DNA of 64,000 nt from Flavobacterium suncheonense GH29-5 = DSM 17707 (GCF_000430025.1 NZ_AUCZ01000008.1:124001-188000), one strand, 5' to 3'; positions 1 to 7,318 are shown, counted from the stretch's first letter. The notes: generated from the letters alone by a model not told the origin. Numbers and translations are program-made.

Positions 1-396
1 GAATATGGCAACCCGTTGATTGTTGGCGAAGATTATATCCCGGAGTACATATATGGTGTATGTCCTTGGAAAATAGAGGGTGGTGAATTAGTTGAAAGAA
101 CTTCCGGTGAAATGAACGCATTTGAGGCCGAGTTTGAAGTTGAAACTACGCTTCGAGAAAATGCGGCTAAGATTTCAGAAATAAACACTGGGTCGTTTAC
201 CTATGATTCAACAGACTTCCCTATGGACGATGTTAGCCGATTGTTTTATACAGCAATTGCCAACGAGCCTCCGGTCGGGGATGTCAAATGCATGACAGTT
301 GACGGAACCTTGTACAATTTGCCAAATGCGAACATTGGAGCATTTATAACGGAGTATTATAAACAACTAAGAGTATTGGCACAGCCACCGGTATAG
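1..396 (+). CDS. Phage-type structural protein, 5' end outside window
   Basis: The reading frame is open from base 1, so the gene begins left of the window; the TTG at 16 is not a convincing start. About 131 residues are visible. I do not recognise the family. The protein is acidic and soluble with no signal or membrane segment, and it ends in a short segment that mentions a small domain (VDGTLYNLPNANIG). The stop at 394-396 lies one base before the next ATG, so it is co-expressed with the tail-appendage genes that follow. The context suggests a virion baseplate or tail component of a prophage, but that is inference from neighbours only. Confidence 0.5.
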   Translation, partial: EYGNPLIVGEDYIPEYIYGVCPWKIEGGELVERTSGEMNAFEAEFEVETTLRENAAKISEINTGSFTYDSTDFPMDDVSRLFYTAIANEPPVGDVKCMTVDGTLYNLPNANIGAFITEYYKQLRVLAQPPV

Positions 397-397
397 T

Positions 398-1651
398 ATG
401 TTAAGCATTGAATTAAAAGAAGACAGCGCTGAAAAGTTGGCGGCCATTGCGGGCAAGCCAACGAAGCACTATTTGTTTGCGGCGGAGCTTAATCAGATGG
501 TTGAGGCGATTAATGATTTATCATCCAACCCTGCTTTTACGGAATTCATAACCTATTTGGCTCCGGAACTTGACGGCACGGATTTTTCCGCTCCCGCGAA
601 TCAGGAATGGAAAATTAAAGGCGTGAATTATACCAACCCGGCAGCAGTAGAGCATGTGATTACACTGGCCTCGTCTGGGCTAAAAAAATTCGTGCTCTTT
701 GTTGCAAATTCAGATAATACAATCGAAATGATTAACGGTACGGAAAGTGCTAACCCGGAAGTTCCTCCCGTTCCTGCCGATACGTTGTTCTATGCGATGT
801 ACTTGGTTACCGATTCGTTGGTTGGTGAAGAAATCCCGCCAGTACTCGGGACCAACTACAAAACGAAAGCCGAAAACGGTGACGCTATTTATTCTCTCGG
901 ATCCTTCGAATATCTAAGCGGTACCGAAGCTTCCTACAACAGAATATGGAGCGCAGATACCGGAATGATTAAAGCGATAAGCGTGTCCGCCGGAAATCCT
1001 AATGTTTATCCCGGGAAGAAGTACACTATTAAAAATGAGTTGGCATCACCTCTTACAATTAAGCATCAGGATACAACATTGTCCGGTTCTAATTATAAGA
1101 AATTTTGGTTTTTCAGCGGCTTAGACTTGATATTGCAACCTGGAGAAAGCGCAAAATTTCACTATTCACAAGGAAGATTTGAATTTGTTTCAAGCTCAAA
1201 ATTATCTGAAAAAACGTTACAGGATTTTTACTTCCCTATTTCGAGAACTTCAATAAATAGAAGTGCTACTGGTAACTTTATGGCTAAAAACAGTATTTCA
1301 TTAAGTGGACCGTTTACATCTGACACAGGTCAAACCAATCACTTGCTTTTGGGGCCGTCCGGTGCTAATTCACATTTTGTTGCTCCTTTTAAAATGGAGT
1401 TAAAAGATATTTTTATGGATTGGAATGATACAAATGCTTTTCAAATTTCAATATGGAAGACTGCGTTTGGGGGAGGTTCAGCTGTTGAATTTTTCTATCG
1501 TTCAGTTTCAGGAACACAGAGTATTAATGAATCCAATTTATCCACAGGAGTTACAATAAATAAAAATGACCGTATAAGTATTTTTATTTCAGATACAGGT
1601 TCAGGAACAGCTTGGACTCAGATCCATTTAAAATTTAAAGAACTATTGTAA
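398..1651 (+). CDS. Putative phage tail fibre/appendage protein
   Basis: A protein of 417 residues. The N-terminal 40 residues contain a helix with an AAELNQMVEAIN pattern, which in Bacteroidetes phage appendage proteins precedes the fibre shaft. The middle (about 60-160) is a beta-rich, proline-containing region. The C-terminal 250 residues are rich in Ser, Thr, Asn and aromatic residues with no membrane segment, as expected of a receptor-binding or fibre tip domain. It overlaps the next gene by one base (TAATG at 1649-1653). The next gene resembles the small proteins found after tail fibres, which supports the assignment. The exact family is not recognised and host-receptor specificity cannot be read from sequence. 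Confidence 0.55.
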   Translation: MLSIELKEDSAEKLAAIAGKPTKHYLFAAELNQMVEAINDLSSNPAFTEFITYLAPELDGTDFSAPANQEWKIKGVNYTNPAAVEHVITLASSGLKKFVLFVANSDNTIEMINGTESANPEVPPVPADTLFYAMYLVTDSLVGEEIPPVLGTNYKTKAENGDAIYSLGSFEYLSGTEASYNRIWSADTGMIKAISVSAGNPNVYPGKKYTIKNELASPLTIKHQDTTLSGSNYKKFWFFSGLDLILQPGESAKFHYSQGRFEFVSSSKLSEKTLQDFYFPISRTSINRSATGNFMAKNSISLSGPFTSDTGQTNHLLLGPSGANSHFVAPFKMELKDIFMDWNDTNAFQISIWKTAFGGGSAVEFFYRSVSGTQSINESNLSTGVTINKNDRISIFISDTGSGTAWTQIHLKFKELL

Positions 1652-2109
1652 TGAATTACACGAGAATCATAGACAATATACCGGCGCAAACATATTCGGC
1701 CGAATGGTTAGAAGAAAATGCAGATAAAATCATAAACGGCGCGTTAGTTCGTGAATGGGTTTTAGCGTCTCAATACACAGGAGATTTTATAAAACCCAAA
1801 TGGAACGGAACAAATTACTATGAAAGCGCAACACCGGAAGAAATTACCGAGTACAATCGTAAAGACGTTCCACAGATTGTTTCACAGCGACAGTTACGCA
1901 CGCAATTAGCCCTGCAAGGTATTCCATTTTCTGATATTGAAAATGCAATACAATCTTTGCCTGAACCTGACAGAAAGATAGCGGAAATCGCGTGGGATTA
2001 CGCAGTTACGTTTGAACGCTACAGCCCATTGCTCATTAGTCTGTCCGGAATGTTAGGGCTTTCAGTAACCGATGTAGACAACATTTTTACGAATGCAAGT
2101 TTGTTATAG
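1651..2109 (+). CDS. Tail-fibre-associated small phage protein
   Basis: A protein of 152 residues. The C-terminal half has a pattern often seen in short proteins encoded just 3' of phage tail fibres: a QRQLRTQLALQGI helix, then LPEPDRKIAEIAWDYA, then a final helix ending near FTNASLL. In such positions these proteins act as fibre assembly factors or accessory tip proteins; that role is inferred from gene order. The start codon overlaps the stop of the fibre gene, which implies translational coupling and fits an assembly partner. There is no signal peptide. It ends two bases before the next gene. Confidence 0.5.
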   Translation: MNYTRIIDNIPAQTYSAEWLEENADKIINGALVREWVLASQYTGDFIKPKWNGTNYYESATPEEITEYNRKDVPQIVSQRQLRTQLALQGIPFSDIENAIQSLPEPDRKIAEIAWDYAVTFERYSPLLISLSGMLGLSVTDVDNIFTNASLL

Positions 2110-2111
2110 CT

Positions 2112-2513
2112 ATGGGATTTATATTGGCTTTTTTAGCGCTATTTCTTTTTGTTGTCGTATATCTTGTTGAGGGTTTTGTTGTGTTGTTTGTGGGGGTAAA
2201 AAATCGCAAATGGTACAAAGTGACCTCCCGCCGCAAGTTTATGAAAGCCTTTAAAGTTGACGTTTTCGGAAACTATCTTTTTGCAGATTTTTGGAACGTC
2301 GCCCTTTCCAAAAATGGCTACCAATTTGGGGTGTTTGGCGAAACACTTTCGAGCTGCTTTGGCAAAAAACGTCTCGAAAGATCGCTCACATGGTTTGGTT
2401 GGCTAATCAGTATTGTAATAGATGTGGTTGACTTTACCAAGTGGCGTAAAGGAGGCCACTGTAGAGCTTCAATTATGACCGATCAGGAAATTGCCGATTT
2501 TCTAAACAGATAA
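2112..2513 (+). CDS. Small phage-associated membrane protein
   Basis: A protein of 133 residues. The first 30 residues form a strong hydrophobic membrane segment (about residues 3-29), followed by a basic, aromatic-rich cytosolic part, and a second weaker hydrophobic stretch near 93-107. It directly follows the tail-fibre module with a two-base gap. Its place at the 3' end of a tail module would fit a lysis-related or superinfection-related membrane protein, but no holin signature is visible and I do not assign a function. The gene is followed by 185 bases without coding sequence that hold the structured element at 2519-2649. Confidence 0.45.
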   Translation: MGFILAFLALFLFVVVYLVEGFVVLFVGVKNRKWYKVTSRRKFMKAFKVDVFGNYLFADFWNVALSKNGYQFGVFGETLSSCFGKKRLERSLTWFGWLISIVIDVVDFTKWRKGGHCRASIMTDQEIADFLNR

Positions 2514-2518
2514 ACTAT

Positions 2519-2649
2519 TTGGAGGATAGAGTTAAAAAGAGTCCTCCAGTATTAAATAAGTTTCCTACGCTAATTTAACCAAAGAGCCCACAGGCTACTG
2601 GAGGACATAAGTCTTTCAGTGCTTGTGGGCTTTCTTGTTTAGCGTAGGA
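2519..2649 (+). ncRNA. Structured RNA-like element with pseudoknot potential
   Basis: Three long helices can be drawn in this non-coding stretch. Helix A pairs 2541-2551 with 2596-2606 (11 of 11). Helix B pairs 2563-2573 with 2639-2649 (11 of 11). Helix C pairs 2585-2595 with 2621-2631 (11 pairs, one G-U). The order A1, B1, C1, A2, C2, B2 means A crosses B and C, so A with B or C would be a pseudoknot. In addition GGAGGA at 2521-2526 can pair with TCCTCC at 2542-2547, in competition with helix A, which gives two exclusive folds. Without A, hairpin C can extend through its loop. It lies in the leader of the thymidylate synthase-like gene. A cis-regulator, small RNA or complex terminator are all possible. 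Structure is seen; function is unknown. Confidence 0.45.
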
Positions 2650-2698
2650 GCGTCAAAGGTAATCATCAATTTTTTAATAATCAATCATCAATCAAAAA

Positions 2699-3340
2699 AT
2701 GAACAAAATTCACGAAATTTTAAACAAGATTCTGACTAAAGGGAAAGTTCAGAACAATAAAAAAGGGGCAATTACCTATTTATTAAATCAGCAATTGCAT
2801 TTAAAGCCAATAGACTTGTTGGAGTTGTTTGAGGGGCATGCTGTAGCAAAAAAGAAGTTAAAGGACGAACTCAACTTGTTCATGGCCGGTGAACGCTCAA
2901 CGGAAGCATATCGAGAAATCGGCGTATCGTGGTGGGATTACTGCGGTCCTATTTTGGTTAACAGCTATCCTACTTACTTTGAGCAATTGCCAAAGCTTAT
3001 CGAAAAGATTAACCGGGAGAAAAGAAACTCAAAAAATTACGTACTATTCTTGGGGTCAAACAACACAGAAACCAATCAACAGCCCTGTTTAAGCCTAATA
3101 CAATTCCAAATTGATAACGGTAAGCTTATTTTGAGCGCATATCAGAGGAGTTCTGATGCAAATTTAGGATTGCCTTCAGATATTTATCATTTGTACCTTA
3201 TAAGCAAGCAGATTGATGCTAAATTGAAGAGTATAACATTGTTCCTCGGTAATGTGCATATATACGAGAATAATATTGATAACACTAAAGAACTCTTAAA
3301 CGGAAAATCCGTTAAGTTTAATTTGAACGTCAACTCTTAA
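2699..3340 (+). CDS. Diverged thymidylate synthase-fold protein (dCMP-type signature)
   Basis: A protein of 213 residues that aligns by eye along most of the thymidylate synthase family, which usually has about 264 or more residues. Visible family landmarks are Glu57 in a DELNLF helix (the folate-pocket Glu), a WWD motif at 78-80, the nucleophile Cys130 in a PC context, QRSSD at 149-153, and VHIY at 186-189. The position that is Asn in dUMP-specific enzymes (GLPFNI in E. coli) is Asp161 here (GLPSDI), as in T4 dCMP hydroxymethylase. The double Arg of the dimer phosphate site and the first phosphate-loop Arg are missing, and His after the Cys is Leu. It may therefore act on a cytidine nucleotide, or may be a non-catalytic relative. 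It sits at the end of a phage module and carries its own terminator. Confidence 0.65.
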   Translation: MNKIHEILNKILTKGKVQNNKKGAITYLLNQQLHLKPIDLLELFEGHAVAKKKLKDELNLFMAGERSTEAYREIGVSWWDYCGPILVNSYPTYFEQLPKLIEKINREKRNSKNYVLFLGSNNTETNQQPCLSLIQFQIDNGKLILSAYQRSSDANLGLPSDIYHLYLISKQIDAKLKSITLFLGNVHIYENNIDNTKELLNGKSVKFNLNVNS

Positions 3341-3384
3341 TAATTACTAAGTAAAGACAGTAAAAGTCAATGACTTATCCAAAC

Positions 3385-3422
3385 AAAAACCGCATAAAAC
3401 ATCAGTAATTATGCGGTTTTTT
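3385..3422 (+). terminator. Rho-independent terminator after the TS-like gene
   Basis: A perfect stem pairs 3385-3397 with 3409-3421 around an 11-base loop and ends in a T run. It lies 45 bases after the thymidylate synthase-like stop and closes the plus-strand phage segment. Confidence 0.8.
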
Positions 3423-3478
3423 AATAGTTTTCAAACAAGGTTTAAAGAGTCTTTAAACTTGTATATATTTGTCAAAAA

Positions 3479-3516
3479 TTGGACGATTCATTTTAAATTT
3501 TTGGACAATTCATTTT
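3479..3516 (+). repeat. Two 16-bp direct repeats, 22-bp period
   Basis: Bases 3479-3494 and 3501-3516 are the same 16-mer (TTGGACgATTCATTTT against TTGGACaATTCATTTT, 15 of 16). A TATATTTG at 3464-3471, matching the Bacteroidetes -7 element, lies just upstream on the plus strand. The pair sits exactly at the junction between the phage segment and the Rhs tip array. It could be an operator or the scar of an integration event. No gene follows on the plus strand, so any promoter here would drive antisense RNA to the lipoprotein gene. Confidence 0.45.
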
Positions 3517-3521
3517 CGCGA

Positions 3522-3806
3522 TTATACAAGATTTAAAAAAATATTGCTTTTGTCTTTTGTTTTTTGTGCTATAGAAATTTTCTTATTGTTTTTTGAAAAT
3601 TTAAAAAATGAATCTTTATTTGATAGAGTTAATTTTATTGTACTATCTACAAAATAAACTTGTTTTTTATTATACCTCAAAGATTTATACTTTAAAGGCT
3701 TAGTTTCAATGTTATTAGAAATTATTTCTTCAACACCTTCTTCTAAACAATAATATGATTGTTCAAAAAAACATGAAACTAAAACTAAAATTAAAAATTT
3801 ATACAT
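3522..3806 (-). CDS. Small lipoprotein, candidate immunity protein for Rhs tip 1
   Basis: A protein of 94 residues with a lipoprotein signal: a hydrophobic start (MYKFLILVLVS) and Cys12 as the likely lipid-modified residue. The mature part is polar and lysine-rich with no known motif. The ATG is one base after the stop of Rhs tip 1, the usual arrangement of a polymorphic toxin and its immunity gene. A lipid anchor would place it in the periplasm, which fits if the toxin acts on the cell wall (see tip 1). The function is inferred from position; the sequence itself is unassigned and AT-rich. Confidence 0.5.
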   Translation of the reverse strand: MYKFLILVLVSCFFEQSYYCLEEGVEEIISNNIETKPLKYKSLRYNKKQVYFVDSTIKLTLSNKDSFFKFSKNNKKISIAQKTKDKSNIFLNLV

Positions 3807-3807
3807 T

Positions 3808-4764
3808 CTATTTTTTTTGTTGTTTTTTCTTTTCTAACTGCTTAACTCTTTCAGCTGGACGAGTATCATAAAATATATGACTTCTTCCTGATGACGCTCC
3901 ATCTCTTCTCAGAACTTTCTCTTTGCCATATTTATTTACCGTTCTTTTATATGATTTGTCAGCAGCGGTCTCAGTTTCACCTTTCTCTTTTTGTTTTTTG
4001 GACAATTTATTTGGATAACCAAGCCATTGAGTGGCATTAGGTGTTTCATCTTTTGTTTTTCCAGTTTTTTGGTCAATTACTGCTTTTATAACAACATTTG
4101 CCTTTTTAAGTTTATTCAAATTATTTAAATCAACTCTTGCATTTGCAAAATCGTCATAAGTTGTGTAACCAGTATTACCAGAGAAAAAATCATCTTTACC
4201 AGAATAAGTACCGTCGGTCATACTTTTATACATATCTGCTTCTTTTTTGTATCCTTGTCCCCATGTCCCCCAATCTTTAATATTTTGAATTGTATGAGCG
4301 TAATCATCTGCAAATTCACCTCTTCCTTCCCCAAATATCCAATGGGCTCTGTCAAGAAATTCGGTAACATTTAAATCTAAGGTTTGATTTGTTTCAACAA
4401 TTATTACTGGTGCTGTTTTCGATTTATCATCCCCCCATTTTTGAAATACCCCCTCATTACTAAAATAAGCTTCTAAACCATCCAAATCAATTGCCCATAT
4501 GGGGGTGTTGCTTGAAAATTGATATGGCGACAATTCAGGGAATTTTTTTGTTAAGGGGTCAACATTAAAAAACCTTCCAATTCTAGTATTGTACATTCTC
4601 ATTCCATAATCTTCAAAATTTCCTTCGCCCATTATTTCATTATCATTTTCCTTACCGTTAAACCCGTAACGGTATGAACCTGAGCTACCGTGCCTATTTG
4701 GAACCAAGCTTCCGAAAGAATAGATGTCTTTTGTGTAAGAACGTAAGGTAAAAGTAGGGCTTTT
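3808..4764 (-). pseudogene. Displaced Rhs C-terminal tip 1, possible cell-wall hydrolase toxin
   Basis: The frame is open from an in-frame stop at 4765-4767 and has no proper start, only an internal TTG at 4707. It opens with the conserved end of an Rhs core: FGSLVPNRHG, YRYGFNGKEND, then RIGRFFNVDPL and SPYQFSSN. After GLEAYF the sequence becomes variable, as in all Rhs tips. Part of it (RAHWIFGEGRGEFADDYAHT, then a later NATQWLG) resembles the SleB-type cell-wall hydrolase pattern; this match is weak and by eye. As it stands it is a silent cassette that could be recombined onto a full-length Rhs gene elsewhere. A putative lipoprotein immunity gene follows by one base. Confidence 0.65.
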
Positions 4765-4850
4765 TTATAAATGAAAAATCCTAACTTTTTACGGTTAGGA
4801 TTTTTTTTGAAATACTTTGTGGGCACGGATTGCAAATCCGCGCTATCGGG
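4711..4850 (-). repeat. Tip-cassette repeat, copy 1
   Basis: A 140-bp unit that recurs at 6270-6410 and 7180-7318. In minus orientation it holds a REP-like block (CGATAGCGCGGATTTGC and its mirror), an imperfectly spaced hairpin with a 10-bp stem (4776-4785 with 4794-4803) flanked by A and T runs, which can terminate in either direction, and then the first codons of the Rhs core end. It separates the immunity gene of tip 2 from tip 1. Confidence 0.8.
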
Positions 4851-4863
4851 TACATTACCTACA

Positions 4864-5274
4864 TTACCCATTACCATCTAAAATAAATTTTTTATATTTT
4901 TCTTTATCAGAAATTGTGTTTTTTTCATCTTCATTGAAATCGTAATTTATTTTTTTTAATTGACCAATTGCAAAATCAAAAAGAATAACATCTTTATGAT
5001 TATTAACCGATAAACCAAAATTCTCTATAACATTTAAAAGTGCTCCAACATTTTCATCGTCTAATTCAAGTGCCTTTCTAAAGTATTTCAAACCTGTTTC
5101 ATCTTCAATATCAATCATTGGGTCAAACAATATAATTACACCCATCATGTTAAAAGCATCTGCTTTTTCCAAATTATCAAACTTATCATTCTCCGTGATA
5201 GATTTAAAATGATTAAAAGACGCTAAGAAGTCTCCTTTATCAAAAAAATCTTCTGCTTTGTCAAACATATCCAT
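4864..5274 (-). CDS. TPR-like protein, candidate immunity protein for Rhs tip 2
   Basis: A protein of 136 residues, acidic, with no signal peptide, so cytosolic. It reads as helical hairpins with TPR-like spacing (AEDFFDKGDFLASFNHFKSI near residues 7-26 and LKYFRKALELDDENVGAL near 63-80). It begins five bases after the stop of Rhs tip 2 and ends just before repeat copy 1, the position of an immunity gene. A cytosolic, acidic partner fits a tip that acts inside the cell, such as a nuclease. The pairing is inferred; there is no recognised immunity family motif. The start at 5274 gives MDMFDKAEDFF; the ATG two codons later is also possible. Confidence 0.5.
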   Translation of the reverse strand: MDMFDKAEDFFDKGDFLASFNHFKSITENDKFDNLEKADAFNMMGVIILFDPMIDIEDETGLKYFRKALELDDENVGALLNVIENFGLSVNNHKDVILFDFAIGQLKKINYDFNEDEKNTISDKEKYKKFILDGNG

Positions 5275-5279
5275 ATTCG

Positions 5280-6323
5280 TTATTTTACTGCGGCATTATT
5301 AATATAAATTTTACCAGTAGAATGTTCTTTCATTCCCCCTACCCAAATTTGGTGCCCCTCAATTTCTTGCAACAATTCAAGTTTATCACCTATTATCACA
5401 CCTTTTCTACCTCTTATTATACCTGTTACTTCCCAAGTACCTTTTTCAACAGCCTTTTTTATAAAGGGTTCAACATCTGTAAGCGAAATAGCTTGATTCC
5501 CAAATATTTTATTCCAATTGTGATGTGCTTTAGTGATAACCGCCTGACCAAGATTCCAAATATAGCCTTGACCTTGCGAAACTACCTCATCAGCATGTTC
5601 AATTGTATTGAGAATAACTTTTCTAGCTGAAGTTGTTCTTATACCAACTAGTCCAACACCTGTTGGCCCAAAACCAATTTTATATAAATCTTCAACTGGA
5701 CCCATATGTTTTCTCCATATATCACCAGCACCTATGCTTGTATGAGCACTGCTATAGTCACTCGTCCATTGTCCTGCAGGTTTAACAAAATCTCTTGCAG
5801 GTTGACCTATATTTTTATCTACATAATTATTGATTTTTCCAGCTACTGACCTAGCAGGTTGACCTATATTCTTGTCAACCCAAGTATTTACCTTTTTAGA
5901 TGTTGATTCAGCTTTAGGTTGTACAGTAATTACAACTTCATCTAAATTTGTATTTGTACTACCATCTCTATTAGTCCATGTATCAGTATTTTTTTGTTGG
6001 TTTTGATTAGGGTCTACACTAGGTTCTAATCCTTCAAGTTCAACAGACATTATAGGTGAGTTTCCATTAAATTGATATGGTGAATAGAATGGGTACTCAT
6101 TTGATAATGGGTCAATCGCAAAAAATCTACCAACTCGTGGGTCGTGCATCCTAAAGGTATAATTCAACGAATTTCCTTCTCCCTTAATCTCGTTGTCCAT
6201 TTCCTGACCTTGGAAGCCGTAACGGTAACCATTAGCGATATTAGTGCCATGACGATTAGGAATGAGGCTTCCGAAAGAATAGATGTTTTTTGTGTAAGAA
6301 CGTAAGGTAAAAGTAGGGCTTTT
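5280..6323 (-). pseudogene. Displaced Rhs C-terminal tip 2, possible RNase toxin
   Basis: The frame is open from a stop at 6324-6326 in repeat copy 2 and lacks a genuine start; the first ATG, at 6200, lies inside the core motif. Core landmarks are FGSLIPNRHG, YRYGFQGQEMDNEIKGEG, HDPRVGRFFAIDPLS and SPYQFNGNSP. The variable part holds two near-identical segments (WVDKNIGQPARSVAGKIN and YVDKNIGQPARDFVKPAG). The last 90 residues (ITKAHHNWNKIFG, then I..AVEKGTW, ending KIYINNAAVK) resemble the BECR-type RNase toxin domains seen in polymorphic toxins such as type 35. That match is by eye and tentative. A TPR-like candidate immunity gene follows. Confidence 0.65.
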
Positions 6324-6410
6324 TTATAAATGAAAAATCCTAACTTTTTACGGTTAGGATTTTTTGTTTTTACTTACTTTGTGGGCACGGAAAGGATTTC
6401 CGCGCTATCG
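6270..6410 (-). repeat. Tip-cassette repeat, copy 2
   Basis: The second copy of the 140-bp unit. Its hairpin pairs 6335-6344 with 6353-6362. The REP-like block is slightly different (GGAAATCC in place of GGATTTGCAATCC), and an extra degenerate REP-like unit extends to about 6437. The end of Rhs tip 3 reads into this copy, which shows that the repeat arrived by a junction inside the tip 3 cassette. Confidence 0.8.
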
Positions 6411-7230
6411 TTGTGTGGACATATCCGCGCCATCGGGGTGCTTGTGTAGTAAATCCTTCACCCATTAAAAGAAAATGTGCAATTTCATGAGATTCTGCAT
6501 AACCAAAAGGATAAGGACCTCTATCTGGATTAATTCTAATTGATGACTGAAATTGTAACCCTCGTGGGTTTATTTTTTCCTTCCACATAGCCACACCTTT
6601 TCTTGTTTCAAAATTTCCTCCAACAATATTTTTTGTATAAAGTGTAGGTACCTTTTCATTAAACAATTCTATTGAATAATCTTTTGAATCTTGACCTTCA
6701 GGATTGAATTCTATATAATTAAATTTAAACTCAACAGTTAATCCATCTTCATCCGAATATCCATGTTCGTTATATTTTTTGGCATTTTCCAAAATTAATG
6801 TTTCTTTTTCTTGGGGTGTATAAGCTCCACAAGTGCCAGTACTATTAACTGCAATATGAATATCGGCTTCAACAATCCTCTTGATTGGAATTTTCTTTCC
6901 AGTCTTTTCATCAATCCTTACAACTCTATATGAAACTCCCTCAAGTCCATCTAAGTCAACATTGCTCACAGGATTATTAGACGCAAATTGATAAGGTGTT
7001 AGTGATGGAAACTGTTTTGCCAATGGGTCAATCGATAAAAATCTTCCAACTCGTGTATCTTGCATTCGAGCTTCATAATTAATACTGTTGCCATCACCCT
7101 TTAATTCATCGTCTTTTTCTTTGCCATTAAACCCGTAACGGTAGCTATTACTATTGCCATGCCTGTTTGGCACGAGCATTCCGAAAGAATAGATGTCTTT
7201 TGTGTAAGAACGTAAGGTAAAAGTAGAGCT
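6370..7230 (-). pseudogene. Displaced Rhs C-terminal tip 3, truncated zinc-metallopeptidase toxin
   Basis: The core end is complete (MLVPNRHGNSNS, YGFNGKEKDDELKGDG, DTRVGRFLSIDPLAKQF, SLTPYQFASNN) and is followed by about 190 variable residues. Near the end is ESHEIAHFLLMGEG, an HExxH zinc-peptidase motif, so the tip is probably a metallopeptidase effector. After FTTQ the frame runs into the REP-like block of repeat copy 2 and ends in a short junk tail (SFPCPQSK), so the third zinc ligand region and the natural C-terminus are lost. No immunity gene follows. This is a dead or archived cassette. Confidence 0.7.
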
Positions 7231-7318
7231 TTTTTTATAAATGAAAATCCTAACTTTTTACGGTTAGGATTTTTTTTGAAATACTTTGTGGGCATGGATT
7301 GCAAATCCGAGCTATCGA
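7180..7318 (-). repeat. Tip-cassette repeat, copy 3
   Basis: The third copy, with one extra T in the T run, one A lost near the hairpin and GAGCT in place of GCGCT in the REP-like block. The hairpin pairs 7245-7254 with 7263-7272. A further degenerate REP-like unit (CGATAGCTCGGATATG on the minus strand) lies at about 7326-7341, so the block is itself a small tandem array. Confidence 0.8.

Noticed and set aside
2541..2649. HDV-like, hammerhead or pistol ribozyme
   Set aside because: The helix order is A1 B1 C1 A2 C2 B2. HDV-like ribozymes need a P3 hairpin before the second P1 strand, which is absent. No hammerhead CTGATGA/GAAA core is present.
2519..3340. Retron or diversity-generating retroelement
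   Set aside because: The outer inverted repeat and long hairpin are retron-like, but the following gene is a thymidylate synthase-fold protein, and no reverse transcriptase is in the window.
3469..3657. 62-residue plus-strand frame
   Set aside because: It is opposite the lipoprotein gene, begins at a TTG that is part of a -7 element, and has no family features.
4632..4877. 81-residue frame running through repeat copy 1
   Set aside because: It reads the repeat and Rhs core in the wrong frame; a copy with the same shape occurs at 7101-7490, as expected of a repeated shadow.
4711..7318. CRISPR array
   Set aside because: Only three copies at spacings of about 1560 and 910 bases, with coding sequence in between.
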